Part shown: in pieces, positions 25,783 to 34,137 of the stretch
Numbering within the stretch: the stretch's first letter is position 1
Layout: every line of letters begins with the position of its first letter
Assembly: GCA_963973455.1 (NCBI GenBank)
Contig: CAXAZF010000001.1
Span: 310,001 to 374,000 of the forward strand
Direction of reading: 5' to 3'
Length of the DNA stretch: 64,000 nt
DNA from: Marixanthomonas sp002364245
GTDB taxonomy: Bacteria; Bacteroidota; Bacteroidia; Flavobacteriales; Flavobacteriaceae
Position numbers and translations under genes: made by a program
Notes under the pieces: model-generated
Database searches by the model: none
Told to the model about the DNA's origin: nothing
Seen by the model: the letters and a program-made list of their open reading frames with translations, nothing else

Positions 25783-27297
25783 ACTTTACAAACGCTTCCC
25801 AATCTTTAAACTTCTCTTCGTCCATCACCTTTTCCATTTTTACTTGACCACCTTTCTTTTTATTTTTAGCATTCCATTCATGAAAAACATTTGGTGAAAC
25901 AGTGGTCACTTTTATCCCTTTTAATGCTTTTTCGCGAGCTACTTTATAGTTTTTGTTGGCTTCTTGTAAGGCAGTATCAAGTGCTTCGGAAAGTTTATCT
26001 TCTTCAATATTAGCTGTTGTGCCCAAATACCAATGATGATAAAACTCATCATCATCTTTAACAGCAGCAATGGTAAATTCTGGTAATTCGATATCGAACT
26101 GTTGTTCTAATTTCCGAAGGGCGGCTTCCATTTTGTTAACCGATAATTGCGATCCAACCAATCATTTAAAAAGAACTTAGTACGGCCAGTAATGATTATT
26201 TCAGCTTTTTTTACATCGGTAAAAGCAATGGTATCACCAATTAAATAACGCCATGCACCCGAAACAGAACTCATAACCAACACATAATCGACATCTTTCT
26301 CTACTTCCGAGAGATTTAAAACTGGGGCATCTTGAGTAATAGAACCATCTTTATTTACATATTCCGGTTTAAAAGGGACAAACTCAAAGTAAATTCCATT
26401 ATCGGTAACTAACTTCATTGCAGTAGTATCGGGCCTTTGCTGAAAAGCAACAAATCCTTCCGAAGCTAAATATGTATCTATAACCGTTATAGGATGCTTC
26501 AATAACTTATTAAAGCTTTTTTCATATGGTTGAAATGCAACACCACCACTGGTGTATACTTGTAGGTTAGGCCAAATATCATGAATGTTTTTTAAGTTGT
26601 TATGATCGATTACTTTTTTCATCATCAACTCTATCCAAGATGGAATTCCACTTAGTGCGCCAATGTCCCATTCGTGGGCACGTTCAGCAATGTTTTGTAC
26701 TCGTTCGTCCCAATCGGCTATTTTAGCAATTTCTTCACCTGGTTTATAATACCCACGAAACCAAAACGGAATGTTACTGGCACTTATACCACTAATTTCA
26801 CCTTCTTTAAATTCGTCTCGTTGTTCTAAATCGGTTGAGCTGCCCAACATCATGATTTCTTTTTCAAAAAAATCAGGTGGCAAATCAAAATTCGTCAAGG
26901 CGCCAACTTGCTTAATACCTGTATTTCGGATGGCTTCAATCATTTCCTTGGTTACAGGAATTCGCTTGCTAGTCTTTCCGGTTGTTCCACTACTCAATGC
27001 AAAATAAGTAGGTTTCCCTGGCCAAGTAATATCTTCAAACCCTTCATGAACACGGTGCCACCACTCTGTGGTTATTTTATTATAATCGTGAAAAGGGATT
27101 TCATTTGCAAAACTTTCTTCTACATTTTTAGATGCTAAAATTTTTTTAAATCCGTAATATTTTCCGAATGCAGTATCTTGAGCTTTTTCGAGAAGGTTTT
27201 TTAATACTTTTTGTTGTGCTTCTACAGGAGAATCTTCTGAAACCAAATTGTCTCGAAGATCGATTGCACTTTTTATGATAGAACCTAAAACAGCCAT
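25769..27297 (-). pseudogene. GH3 auxin-promoter-type adenylate-forming enzyme, frameshifted
   Basis: Two abutting minus-strand frames rebuild one protein of about 508 residues, the size of GH3 family acyl-adenylating proteins. The 5' frame (27297-26107) has the GH3 N-terminal half, FALSSGTTGKTSKRIPVTKEM and the late GRTKFFLN, then runs into an unrelated tail (DWLDRNYRLTKWKP). The 3' frame (26161-25769) resumes with VGSQLSVNKMEAALRKL and the DDDEFYHHWYLGT segment expected of the C-terminal domain. The break is at 26159-26164; one missing base, for example a T in the GATTGG there, would explain it. Either a recent mutation or a sequencing error. Confidence 0.8.
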
Positions 27298-27379
27298 ATT
27301 TTTTTAGTTTTTATGAAAATATAACAATTAATGTTAGTCAGCTATATTTTTAAACTAAGTTTAACGATTGTACAATTTG

Positions 27380-27387
27380 TATCTTTG
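27380..27387 (+). promoter_or_regulatory. -7 element 5 nt before the rluF start
   Basis: TATCTTTG matches TAnnTTTG; five bases separate it from the ATG at 27393, so the transcript is probably leaderless. Confidence 0.55.
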
Positions 27388-27392
27388 TATTT

Positions 27393-28166
27393 ATGACACA
27401 CCACCCAGATTCTATACGGATTAATAAAGCTATTAGTGATAGCGGATATTGCTCAAGAAGGCAAGCAGACACCTTAATCGAAAAGGAAAAAGTCACCATA
27501 AATGGTACGTTGGCCACATTGGGTGATCGAGTAATGCCTGATGATGAAGTACGGGTTGACGGGAAACTAATTACTGAAAATGAAAACCTGGTTTATATTG
27601 CACTAAATAAGCCTATTGGCATTACGTGTACTACCGATAGACGCGTGGAAGGCAACGTGGTTGACTTTATAAACCACAAAGAGCGGATTTTTCACGTGGG
27701 CAGATTAGACAAACCCAGTGAAGGGCTACTATTAATGACCAACGACGGTGATATTGTAAATAAAATTTTACGTGCAGGCAATAAACACGAAAAAGAATAC
27801 ATAGTGACTGTAGACCGTCCTATTACGAATGATTTTATAAAGCGAATGGGTAATGGCATCCCTATACTAGACACTGTAACAAAAAAGTGTGAAGTTGAAA
27901 AAATAAGCCGGTTTGTGTTTCGAATTATTTTGGTACAAGGTCTAAATCGGCAAATTAGAAGAATGTGCGAGTATTTAGGCTACGAAGTAACAGCCCTAAA
28001 AAGAATTAGAATCATGAATATTGAATTGGGAGATTTACCCATTGGCAAATGGAGGGATTTAACTAAAGAAGAATTGAAAGATTTGCAAGATTCAGTTGAA
28101 GAGTCTAAGAATGTACCTCAAGCTAAACGTGTTCAAAGTACAGGCGGCAAACGTAGAAGAAGGTAA
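27393..28166 (+). CDS. rluF: 23S rRNA pseudouridine synthase, RluF-like
   Basis: Isomerises a uridine in 23S rRNA (position 2604 in E. coli RluF). The 257 residues start with an S4 RNA-binding domain (RINKAISDSGYCSRRQADTLI) and continue with the RsuA-type synthase core: FHVGRLDKPSEGLLLMTNDGD, where the Asp of RLDK is catalytic, KEYIVTV, and LVQGLNRQIRRMCEYLG. The GNKHEKEYIVTVD segment favours RluF over RluB/RluE. The tail is basic (GGKRRRR). It is divergent from the GH3 gene. Confidence 0.9.
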   Translation: MTHHPDSIRINKAISDSGYCSRRQADTLIEKEKVTINGTLATLGDRVMPDDEVRVDGKLITENENLVYIALNKPIGITCTTDRRVEGNVVDFINHKERIFHVGRLDKPSEGLLLMTNDGDIVNKILRAGNKHEKEYIVTVDRPITNDFIKRMGNGIPILDTVTKKCEVEKISRFVFRIILVQGLNRQIRRMCEYLGYEVTALKRIRIMNIELGDLPIGKWRDLTKEELKDLQDSVEESKNVPQAKRVQSTGGKRRRR

Positions 28167-28177
28167 TTTTTAGACAT

Positions 28178-28211
28178 AAAAAAACCACGTACCGATTGAG
28201 TAGCACGTGGT
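28178..28211 (-). terminator. Terminator after hsp20
   Basis: ACCACGT (28184-28190) pairs with ACGTGGT (28205-28211); on the minus strand the stem is followed by a U-run complementary to the A-run at 28178-28184. It lies 33 nt past the hsp20 stop, between convergent genes. Confidence 0.75.
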
Positions 28212-28243
28212 CATTTCAACTAACTAACCAAATTAAATTTCAA

Positions 28244-28678
28244 TTATGAAATCTCAACCATTCTCTTTAATACTTTTTCTTCTTCTTTTTTAGGTAATGT
28301 GATTTCTAACACACCATTTTCATAACTTGCATTTACATTCTCAACATTTATGTTTTCTGGTAATGTAAATGATCTTTTGAAACTTTTAAAATTAAACTCT
28401 TTACGAGTAAATTTTGTTTCATCTTCTGTTGTGTTTTCTTCATTTTCTGAAGTAACTTCAGCAGATATTTTCAATATGTCATCTTCAACTTCAATATTGA
28501 AGTTTTCCTTACTTAAACCAGGAACAGCTAATTGTACTACAAAATTCGTGTTTTTTTCCTGAATATTTACAGCAGGAATGCTAAAGTTTTCATAATTGGG
28601 AGTATCCAATCTGTTCTCTGTAAAAAGCTCATCTAATAAAGATGGAAACCAATTGTTATTTCTTCTAACTAAATTCAT
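28244..28678 (-). CDS. Small heat shock protein, Hsp20/alpha-crystallin family
   Basis: ATP-independent holdase chaperone of the cytosol. The 144 residues start MNLVRRNNNWFPSLLDELF, followed by the alpha-crystallin domain (about 38-140): VQLAVPGLSKENFNIEVEDDILKISAE, a RKEFNFKSFKRSFTLPENINVENVNASYENGVLEITLPK core containing the conserved A-x-x-x-N-G-V-L motif. An acidic loop (EENTTEDE) is inserted mid-domain. It is divergent from the DUF2254 gene, with a 230-bp gap in which I see no clear promoter. Confidence 0.95.
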   Translation of the reverse strand: MNLVRRNNNWFPSLLDELFTENRLDTPNYENFSIPAVNIQEKNTNFVVQLAVPGLSKENFNIEVEDDILKISAEVTSENEENTTEDETKFTRKEFNFKSFKRSFTLPENINVENVNASYENGVLEITLPKKEEEKVLKRMVEIS

Positions 28679-28908
28679 AACGTTTTATTTTTAATATTGT
28701 TTTACTTTTTTTTCTACTAGTACTACACTTATAGCAAAACCAATTCCATTTCATTTTTTAAGACATTTTGACTTGTTTTAAGCTAATACAGCTGTCTTTT
28801 TGTCTGTTTTCGGAAAGGAATTAATCTATTTATTTAATTCAATTTTAAGAATGAAGAAAAAGAAATAGGTTACTTTTAATTTATCAACTAGATAACCCTC
28901 CTTATTTT

Positions 28909-30183
28909 ATGAAACAGTTGTACATAAAACTACTTGCCTTTTTCAGTAGTATAAAAAGTAAAATTGCTTTTTACCCCACAATTTTAGCCTTAGCTGGTTT
29001 TATACTTTCATTTGTCATGGCCTCTTTCGAGGACCAAGGTGTATCGCGCCATTTAATAGAAATAGCCCCACAATTATTGTTGGAGGATGGTGATACGGCA
29101 TTGACTGTGTTAAGTGCTTGTATTGGAGGACTAATATCTATGATGGTTTTTAGTTTCTCTATGGTTATGCTCTTGTTAAGCCAAGCATCGAGTAATTTTT
29201 CACCTCGACTATTACCGGGCTTAATTTCAGACAAAACACATCAAATTATTTTAGGGACCTATTTAGCAACTATTCTGTACAATATATTCACCCTTTTTTC
29301 TATCGAACCCAATGACGAAAAATATACGTTGCCTGGCCTTTCCATTTTATTGGGTATTGCACTAACTATACTGTGCCTTTGTTTGTTTATCTATTTTATC
29401 CATAACATTTCGCAGAGTATTCAGATAAACAATATTTTAGATAAGATTTACGAAAAATCAAGAAAGCGAATGGAAAGCCTTTTAGAAAATGAAAAGGACG
29501 AGGATAAAAACGTTGTAGAAAATTTTCCCTCAACCGATAATTGGTTTGAATATTCTACTAACGAAAGTGGCTACCTACAAAATATTTCATTTAAAAACAT
29601 AACAGAAATCGCTGTTAACGCTGAAACAAGAATACACATAACAACACCTAAAGGCTTTTTCGTTTTAAAAAATGCGTGTTTAATTAAATCTGAAAAAGAA
29701 CTGGACGATTCAACCTTAAAAAAGATCTTATCTAATATTAATTTTTCTAGAGGTGAACTGGTAGAAGATAACTACATATTAGCCTTTAAACAAGTAACTG
29801 AAATTGCTGTTAAAGCTATGTCACCCGGTATAAACGACCCCGGAACGGCAATTAACGCAATAGACTATCTTACTGAACTTTTTGCCCTTAGAATGAAGAA
29901 AAGAGACAAAGGCATATTAATTAAAGACGATAAAGCAATAGTGAAAATTGCTATTGTAAATTTTGAAGATTTACTCTACAATACCATGGCCGCTTTACGC
30001 ACTTATTGCAAGCACGACCCTATTATCGTTCAAAAATTAATATGGATGCTTCGCTATTTAGAAAATATAAACGCCTATAAAGAAGAATACAAAACCGTTG
30101 TAAAAAAGGAATTAAAAAACCTTGTAGAGGATGCACTAGCCAGTTTTGAGTCTGAACAAGATGCTCAAAAAATAAAGCTCTGA
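28909..30183 (+). CDS. DUF2254 family membrane protein
   Basis: A 424-residue inner-membrane protein of unknown function. Four hydrophobic segments occupy residues about 20-40, 65-90, 105-130 and 140-165. A soluble C-terminal domain of about 230 residues follows, with ISPGINDPGTAINAIDYL-like text (SPGINDPGTAINAIDYL near 305-321), diagnostic of DUF2254. A basic-acidic linker (EKDEDKNV) separates them. The gene has its own transcription unit: its start is divergent from hsp20 and a hairpin lies just past its stop. Confidence 0.85.
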   Translation: MKQLYIKLLAFFSSIKSKIAFYPTILALAGFILSFVMASFEDQGVSRHLIEIAPQLLLEDGDTALTVLSACIGGLISMMVFSFSMVMLLLSQASSNFSPRLLPGLISDKTHQIILGTYLATILYNIFTLFSIEPNDEKYTLPGLSILLGIALTILCLCLFIYFIHNISQSIQINNILDKIYEKSRKRMESLLENEKDEDKNVVENFPSTDNWFEYSTNESGYLQNISFKNITEIAVNAETRIHITTPKGFFVLKNACLIKSEKELDDSTLKKILSNINFSRGELVEDNYILAFKQVTEIAVKAMSPGINDPGTAINAIDYLTELFALRMKKRDKGILIKDDKAIVKIAIVNFEDLLYNTMAALRTYCKHDPIIVQKLIWMLRYLENINAYKEEYKTVVKKELKNLVEDALASFESEQDAQKIKL

Positions 30184-30195
30184 CCTCTTTACAAT

Positions 30196-30230
30196 AAAAA
30201 AAACCAGTTGGTGAAACCGGGTTTTGTTTT
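30196..30230. terminator. Bidirectional terminator candidate between DUF2254 and the small exported protein
   Basis: AAAACC (30200-30205) pairs with GGTTTT (30220-30225), with an inner GGT/ACC pairing, flanked by A-runs and T-runs, between convergent genes. Confidence 0.45.
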
Positions 30231-30243
30231 GCTTTATTTAAAG

Positions 30244-30579
30244 CTACTTAAGGCTAACCAAATTAACGGGCTGAATATAAACCATTCCTTCTTTTAGCTC
30301 ACAGGTTACTGTTTTATAATTCAGTCTCCTTTTAATGTAGTTTTCAATTTCTTCACGCTCTGTTTTTACAGACAAAACCACCAATTCGTGATTTTCATTT
30401 ACTACAAATTTTACTGTCGCAAATGTATCTTCTTCAATTAAAAAACTAGGATCACTTAGAAGTCGAGAAATTTCTTTAACAGCGATTTTAGAGGGTTCAT
30501 TTACATTAGTTACTGCTGCAATACTTGTAAAAGCCACAGTAACCAATAGTGCAAGAAACAATACTTTGATTTTTTTCAT
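30244..30579 (-). CDS. Small exported protein of unknown function
   Basis: Starts at ATG 30579 (MKKIKVLFLALLVTVAFTS), giving 111 residues with a signal peptide cleaved near SIAA/VTN. The mature domain holds a repeated pattern of charged and beta-branched residues (TFATVKFVVNENHELVVLSVKT) resembling the small Bacteroidetes 'DUF-type' exported proteins that are TonB-C-like; I do not name a family. Frame extension to 30624 would precede the signal peptide with 15 unlikely residues. Convergent with DUF2254. Confidence 0.7.
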   Translation of the reverse strand: MKKIKVLFLALLVTVAFTSIAAVTNVNEPSKIAVKEISRLLSDPSFLIEEDTFATVKFVVNENHELVVLSVKTEREEIENYIKRRLNYKTVTCELKEGMVYIQPVNLVSLK

Positions 30580-30675
30580 AACGGTTCGATTAAATGATTG
30601 ATGTATAATATAGACAGCTATCAATAGAAATTGTTACGAAAAAATCAAAAAATTAACTTTTATTTAACTAAAAAC

Positions 30676-30705
30676 AAAAACCTCTTGATAAAATCAAGAG
30701 GTTTT
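30676..30705. terminator. Terminator between the small exported protein and sucC
   Basis: CCTCTTGAT (30681-30689) pairs perfectly with ATCAAGAGG (30693-30701), flanked by AAAAA and TTTT. It lies 22 nt past the sucC stop (minus strand). Confidence 0.8.
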
Positions 30706-30726
30706 CAAAATTAAAATGTAATTTTA

Positions 30727-31917
30727 TTAAGACAGTACTGCGTGTACTTTATCTGCAGCTTCTTGAAATTCTACTGCACTTTCCACAGCAAGACCACTGT
30801 TATCAATTAGTTCTTTTGCTTTATCAGCATTAGTACCTTGTAATCGCACGATAATAGGCACTTCAATATTACCCATATTTTTATATGCATCTACAATACC
30901 TTGTGCAACTCGGTCGCAACGAACAATTCCTCCAAAGATATTCACTAAAATAGCTTTTACCGAAGGATCTTTAAGTATTAGGTTAAACGCTGTTTCCACA
31001 CGTTCGGCATCGGCAGTACCACCAACATCCAAAAAGTTTGCAGGTTCTCCACCAGCTTGTTTAATAAGGTCCATAGTTGCCATTGCCAATCCAGCTCCGT
31101 TTACCATACAGCCTACGTTACCATCAAGATCTACGTAACTTAAGCCGGCGTCACGCGCTTCTACCTCAACTGGGTTTTCTTCACGAATGTCACGCATAGC
31201 TGCATAATCTTTATGGCGGAACAACGCATTGTCATCCAATGTTACTTTTGCATCTACCGCGATAATTTTATCGTCACTCGTTTTTAAAACCGGGTTGATT
31301 TCAAATAGGGAAGAATCAGATTCTGTATAAGCTTTGTACAATGCTGTAACAAACTTTGTCATTTGTTTAAAAGCTTTTCCGCTTAACCCTAAGTTAAATG
31401 CAACACGGCGTGCTTGAAAAGGCATTAAACCTAAAGATGGGTCTACTTCTTCGTTAAAAATTAAATGAGGAGTTTCTTCAGCAACGGTTTCTATATCCAT
31501 TCCACCTTCGGTAGAATACATAATCATGTTTTTACCGGTAGCACGGTTTAACAATACACTCATGTAATATTCTTCAGGCTCGCTATCTCCAGGATAGTAA
31601 ACATCTTCAGTAATCAATACTTGGTTTACTTTCTTCCCTTCCTTGCTAGTTTGTGGCGTTACTAAATTCATCCCAATGATGTCACCTGCAATTTCTTCTA
31701 CCTCTTTAAGGTTTTTGGCCAATTTAACACCGCCACCTTTACCACGGCCACCAGCATGAACTTGTGCTTTGATAACGTGCCAACCGGTTCCGGTTTCTTC
31801 GGTTAATTTTTTTGCAGCTTCTACAGCTTCCGCTGGGGTTTGCGCAACGATTCCTCGTTGTATTTCAACTCCAAAACTGTTTAATATTTCTTTTCCTTGA
31901 TATTCGTGTAAATTCAT
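30727..31917 (-). CDS. sucC: Succinyl-CoA synthetase subunit beta (ADP-forming)
   Basis: TCA-cycle step making succinate and ATP/GTP from succinyl-CoA, with subunit alpha (SucD). The 396 residues carry the ATP-grasp domain (VHAGGRGKGGGVKLAK near 51-66; SLFEINPVL near 198) and a C-terminal CoA-ligase domain (LDVGGTADAERV; FGGIVRCDRVAQGIV near 323-337). sucD is not in this window, so the pair is split here. Its promoter TACTTTTG lies 32 nt upstream. Confidence 0.96.
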   Translation of the reverse strand: MNLHEYQGKEILNSFGVEIQRGIVAQTPAEAVEAAKKLTEETGTGWHVIKAQVHAGGRGKGGGVKLAKNLKEVEEIAGDIIGMNLVTPQTSKEGKKVNQVLITEDVYYPGDSEPEEYYMSVLLNRATGKNMIMYSTEGGMDIETVAEETPHLIFNEEVDPSLGLMPFQARRVAFNLGLSGKAFKQMTKFVTALYKAYTESDSSLFEINPVLKTSDDKIIAVDAKVTLDDNALFRHKDYAAMRDIREENPVEVEARDAGLSYVDLDGNVGCMVNGAGLAMATMDLIKQAGGEPANFLDVGGTADAERVETAFNLILKDPSVKAILVNIFGGIVRCDRVAQGIVDAYKNMGNIEVPIIVRLQGTNADKAKELIDNSGLAVESAVEFQEAADKVHAVLS

Positions 31918-31949
31918 AATAGCGTTTTATGGCTTAATTTTCAGATGCA

Positions 31950-31957
31950 CAAAAGTA
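31950..31957 (-). promoter_or_regulatory. -7 element before sucC
   Basis: TACTTTTG on the minus strand fits TAnnTTTG and ends 32 nt before the sucC ATG. Confidence 0.5.
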
Positions 31958-32100
31958 ATAATTTTGCTAGTATTTTCAGGTTGTCTTTCATCTTATTTTT
32001 ATGAGAAGTATCTTTTAGGTATTTTAAAAATTTACTGAATTTTTAAAAAAGAAACTTAAGAAGTTTAAGTATATTTAATTGGTTATCAAAACACAAGAAA

Positions 32101-32595
32101 ATGAAAAATTTTGATTGGACTCAATTTACAAGAAAAGTGGCGATACAAGCCCCCAAGCAAAAGTTATATGATACTTGGACAAAGCCCGAAGAGCTGGAAA
32201 AATGGTTTTTAAGTAATGCTGAATTTTACACTTCGGAAAAAGAAAAAATTAAAAAGAGTCAATCTATTAAAGAAGGACAATCATATGACTGGCAATGGTA
32301 TTTATACCCTGTCACTGAATCTGGCAAAATTACCAAAGCTAATGGCAGTGATTTTCTACAGTTTACTTTTGCTGGTGATTGCTTGGTTGACGTTAGCTTT
32401 GAACCTTTTAAAAATGGGACTATTGTTACTCTAACTCAAAAAAATATTCCAACTGATGATGAAAACAAAGTTAATGTTCGTTTGGGCTGTGACAAAGGAT
32501 GGTCTTTTTATTTAGTAAACTTAAAATCGGTTTATGAAGGCGGATTAGATTTAAGAAATAAAGATCCTGAACTAAAACCCATGCTCAATAATTAA
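32101..32595 (+). CDS. SRPBCC (AHSA1-type) domain protein
   Basis: A 164-residue protein with a START/SRPBCC hydrophobic-pocket fold: VAIQAPKQKLYDTWTKPEELEKWFLSNAEF (about 12-41) near the N-terminus and GWSFYLVNLKSVYEGGLDLRN (about 138-158) near the end, the hallmark of AHSA1-like domains. The ligand is unknown. It stands alone between sucC (divergent) and DUF421 (same strand, 71 nt later). Confidence 0.85.
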   Translation: MKNFDWTQFTRKVAIQAPKQKLYDTWTKPEELEKWFLSNAEFYTSEKEKIKKSQSIKEGQSYDWQWYLYPVTESGKITKANGSDFLQFTFAGDCLVDVSFEPFKNGTIVTLTQKNIPTDDENKVNVRLGCDKGWSFYLVNLKSVYEGGLDLRNKDPELKPMLNN

Positions 32596-32665
32596 AATTT
32601 TAATAATAGTTTAAATTACCCTCTTTAGTTATATATTAAGCACTAAATTTTAAAACAAGAAAGGT

Positions 32666-33193
32666 ATGTCTCTCGATCATTTTTTTAAAAACCTAACAGA
32701 AATTCCCGAAGTATTTATTGGGACTACGTGTATTTTTTTACTCATCATTTTATACACAAGAATCTTTGGTTTAAAAAGCTTCAGTAAAATGACGGGGTTC
32801 GATTTTGTAATAACGGTAGCCATAGGTAATATTATTGCTATGACAGTAAACACAGGCAATCCCTCTGTATTGGTGGGGGCCATCTTACTGCTTATTCTGT
32901 ATGTTCTTAATTATTTAATCACATATATACGGTACAAAAGTAAATCTGTTGAAAATTTGATTGAAAACAAACCCATTATGATTATGCGAGAAGGTGTTGT
33001 TTTAAAAGATAATTTGAAAAAGTCTAAAGTAACAGAGTCTGAACTGCAATCTAAATTACGAGAAGCAAACGTAATTACCCTTAGCCAAGTAAAAGCTGTA
33101 ATTCTAGAAACGACCGGTGATGTATCTGTTTTACATACCGACAAAGAAAATATTGAAGTAGCTGATTATTTATTGGAAGGAATAAAGGTTTAA
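32666..33193 (+). CDS. DUF421 / YetF-like membrane protein
   Basis: A 175-residue inner-membrane protein. Three hydrophobic segments occur near residues 17-33, 42-60 and 68-90, followed by a cytosolic domain (about 95-175) with ENKPIMIMREGVVLKDNLKKSKVTESEL and ANVITLSQVKAVILETTGDVSVL, the core of the YetF fold. It converges with the nitronate monooxygenase gene, overlapping it by 4 nt. Function unknown; Bacillus relatives affect envelope stress. Confidence 0.88.
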   Translation: MSLDHFFKNLTEIPEVFIGTTCIFLLIILYTRIFGLKSFSKMTGFDFVITVAIGNIIAMTVNTGNPSVLVGAILLLILYVLNYLITYIRYKSKSVENLIENKPIMIMREGVVLKDNLKKSKVTESELQSKLREANVITLSQVKAVILETTGDVSVLHTDKENIEVADYLLEGIKV

Positions 33194-34131
33194 AGTTTAG
33201 AAACTTCGTCTTTGGCCGATTTAAATTCTGCGATCATTTCTTCAACAATTTTTGCAGCTGGTTTAATATCGTGTATTAAACCAGATATTTGTCCAATCTC
33301 AAGCTCTCCTTCTTCTAAATCACCTTCGAACATTCCTTTTTTGGCACGTGCTCTTCCCAAAAGTTCAATTAGCTCTTCCTTTTCCGGGTTTTTGGTATAA
33401 AGTTCCATAACATCATTAAAAAACTTATTCTTTAGCATTCTAACTGGGGCCAACTCTTTTAATGTAAGCATGGTGTCACCCTCTTTGGCTTCGACCACCA
33501 TTTTTTTAAAAGCCTGGTGCGAACTTGATTCTTCACTAGCTACAAAACGACTTCCCACCTGCACGGCATCTGCTCCCAAAACCATTGCTGCCAACATTCC
33601 TTTACCTGTAGCAATACCACCGGCTGCGATTAAAGGAATATCAATTTTTTCTTTTACCATGGGTATCAAAGTAAATGTAGTGGTTTCATCTCTTCCATTA
33701 TGCCCGCCAGCTTCAAAACCTTCGGCAACAACAGCATCCACACCAGCTTCTTGCGCTTTTAAAGCAAATTTTACACTACTTACAACGTGAACCACAGTTA
33801 TACCATTATCCTTTAGTTTTGATGTATAAGTTTTCGGGTTTCCTGCTGAAGTAAACACGATTTTTACTCCTTCAGAAATGATTATATCAATAATCTTATC
33901 AATATCTGGATAAAGCATCGGTACATTAACCCCAAAGGGTTTATCGGTAGCTTTTTTACATTTTTGAATATGTTCTAAAAGAACTTCAGGATACATAGAG
34001 CCTGCACCTATAATGCCAAGACCACCTGCATTACTTACAGCACTTGCCAAACGCCAACCGCTGTTCCAGATCATTCCGGCTTGAATTAATGGATATTTTA
34101 TATTGAAAAGATTGGTAATCCTATTCTGCAC
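33190..34131 (-). CDS. Nitronate monooxygenase-type flavin oxidoreductase
   Basis: A 313-residue FMN-dependent TIM barrel of the NMO/2-nitropropane dioxygenase family. The N-terminus has NIKYPLIQAGMIWNSG (about 8-23), typical NMO; FAVNVPML-like GVNVPML (about 63-69); GFEAGGHNGRDE (about 143-154) with the flavin-binding GGH; and LIAAGGIATGKGMLAAMVLGADAVQVGSRF (about 173-202), the phosphate-binding GGI...GADGVQ motif. The substrate is uncertain; some relatives are enoyl reductases. It lies 6 nt after the subtilase gene, likely an operon. Confidence 0.88.
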   Translation of the reverse strand: MQNRITNLFNIKYPLIQAGMIWNSGWRLASAVSNAGGLGIIGAGSMYPEVLLEHIQKCKKATDKPFGVNVPMLYPDIDKIIDIIISEGVKIVFTSAGNPKTYTSKLKDNGITVVHVVSSVKFALKAQEAGVDAVVAEGFEAGGHNGRDETTTFTLIPMVKEKIDIPLIAAGGIATGKGMLAAMVLGADAVQVGSRFVASEESSSHQAFKKMVVEAKEGDTMLTLKELAPVRMLKNKFFNDVMELYTKNPEKEELIELLGRARAKKGMFEGDLEEGELEIGQISGLIHDIKPAAKIVEEMIAEFKSAKDEVSKL

Positions 34132-34137
34132 GTATTG

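Noticed and set aside
26155..26175. Programmed -1 frameshift in the GH3 gene: the 0-frame reads T TTA AAT, a perfect slippery heptamer.
   Set aside because: The -1 frame after the slip is TGA, so a shift there would stop at once; no strong downstream pseudoknot is visible. A single-base indel explains the break better.
30676..30705. The recurring CCTCTTGAT hairpins at 30676-30705 and 59461-59498 as a mobile repeat.
   Set aside because: They are ordinary bidirectional terminators at convergent gene ends; the shared stem sequence is short and can be chance.
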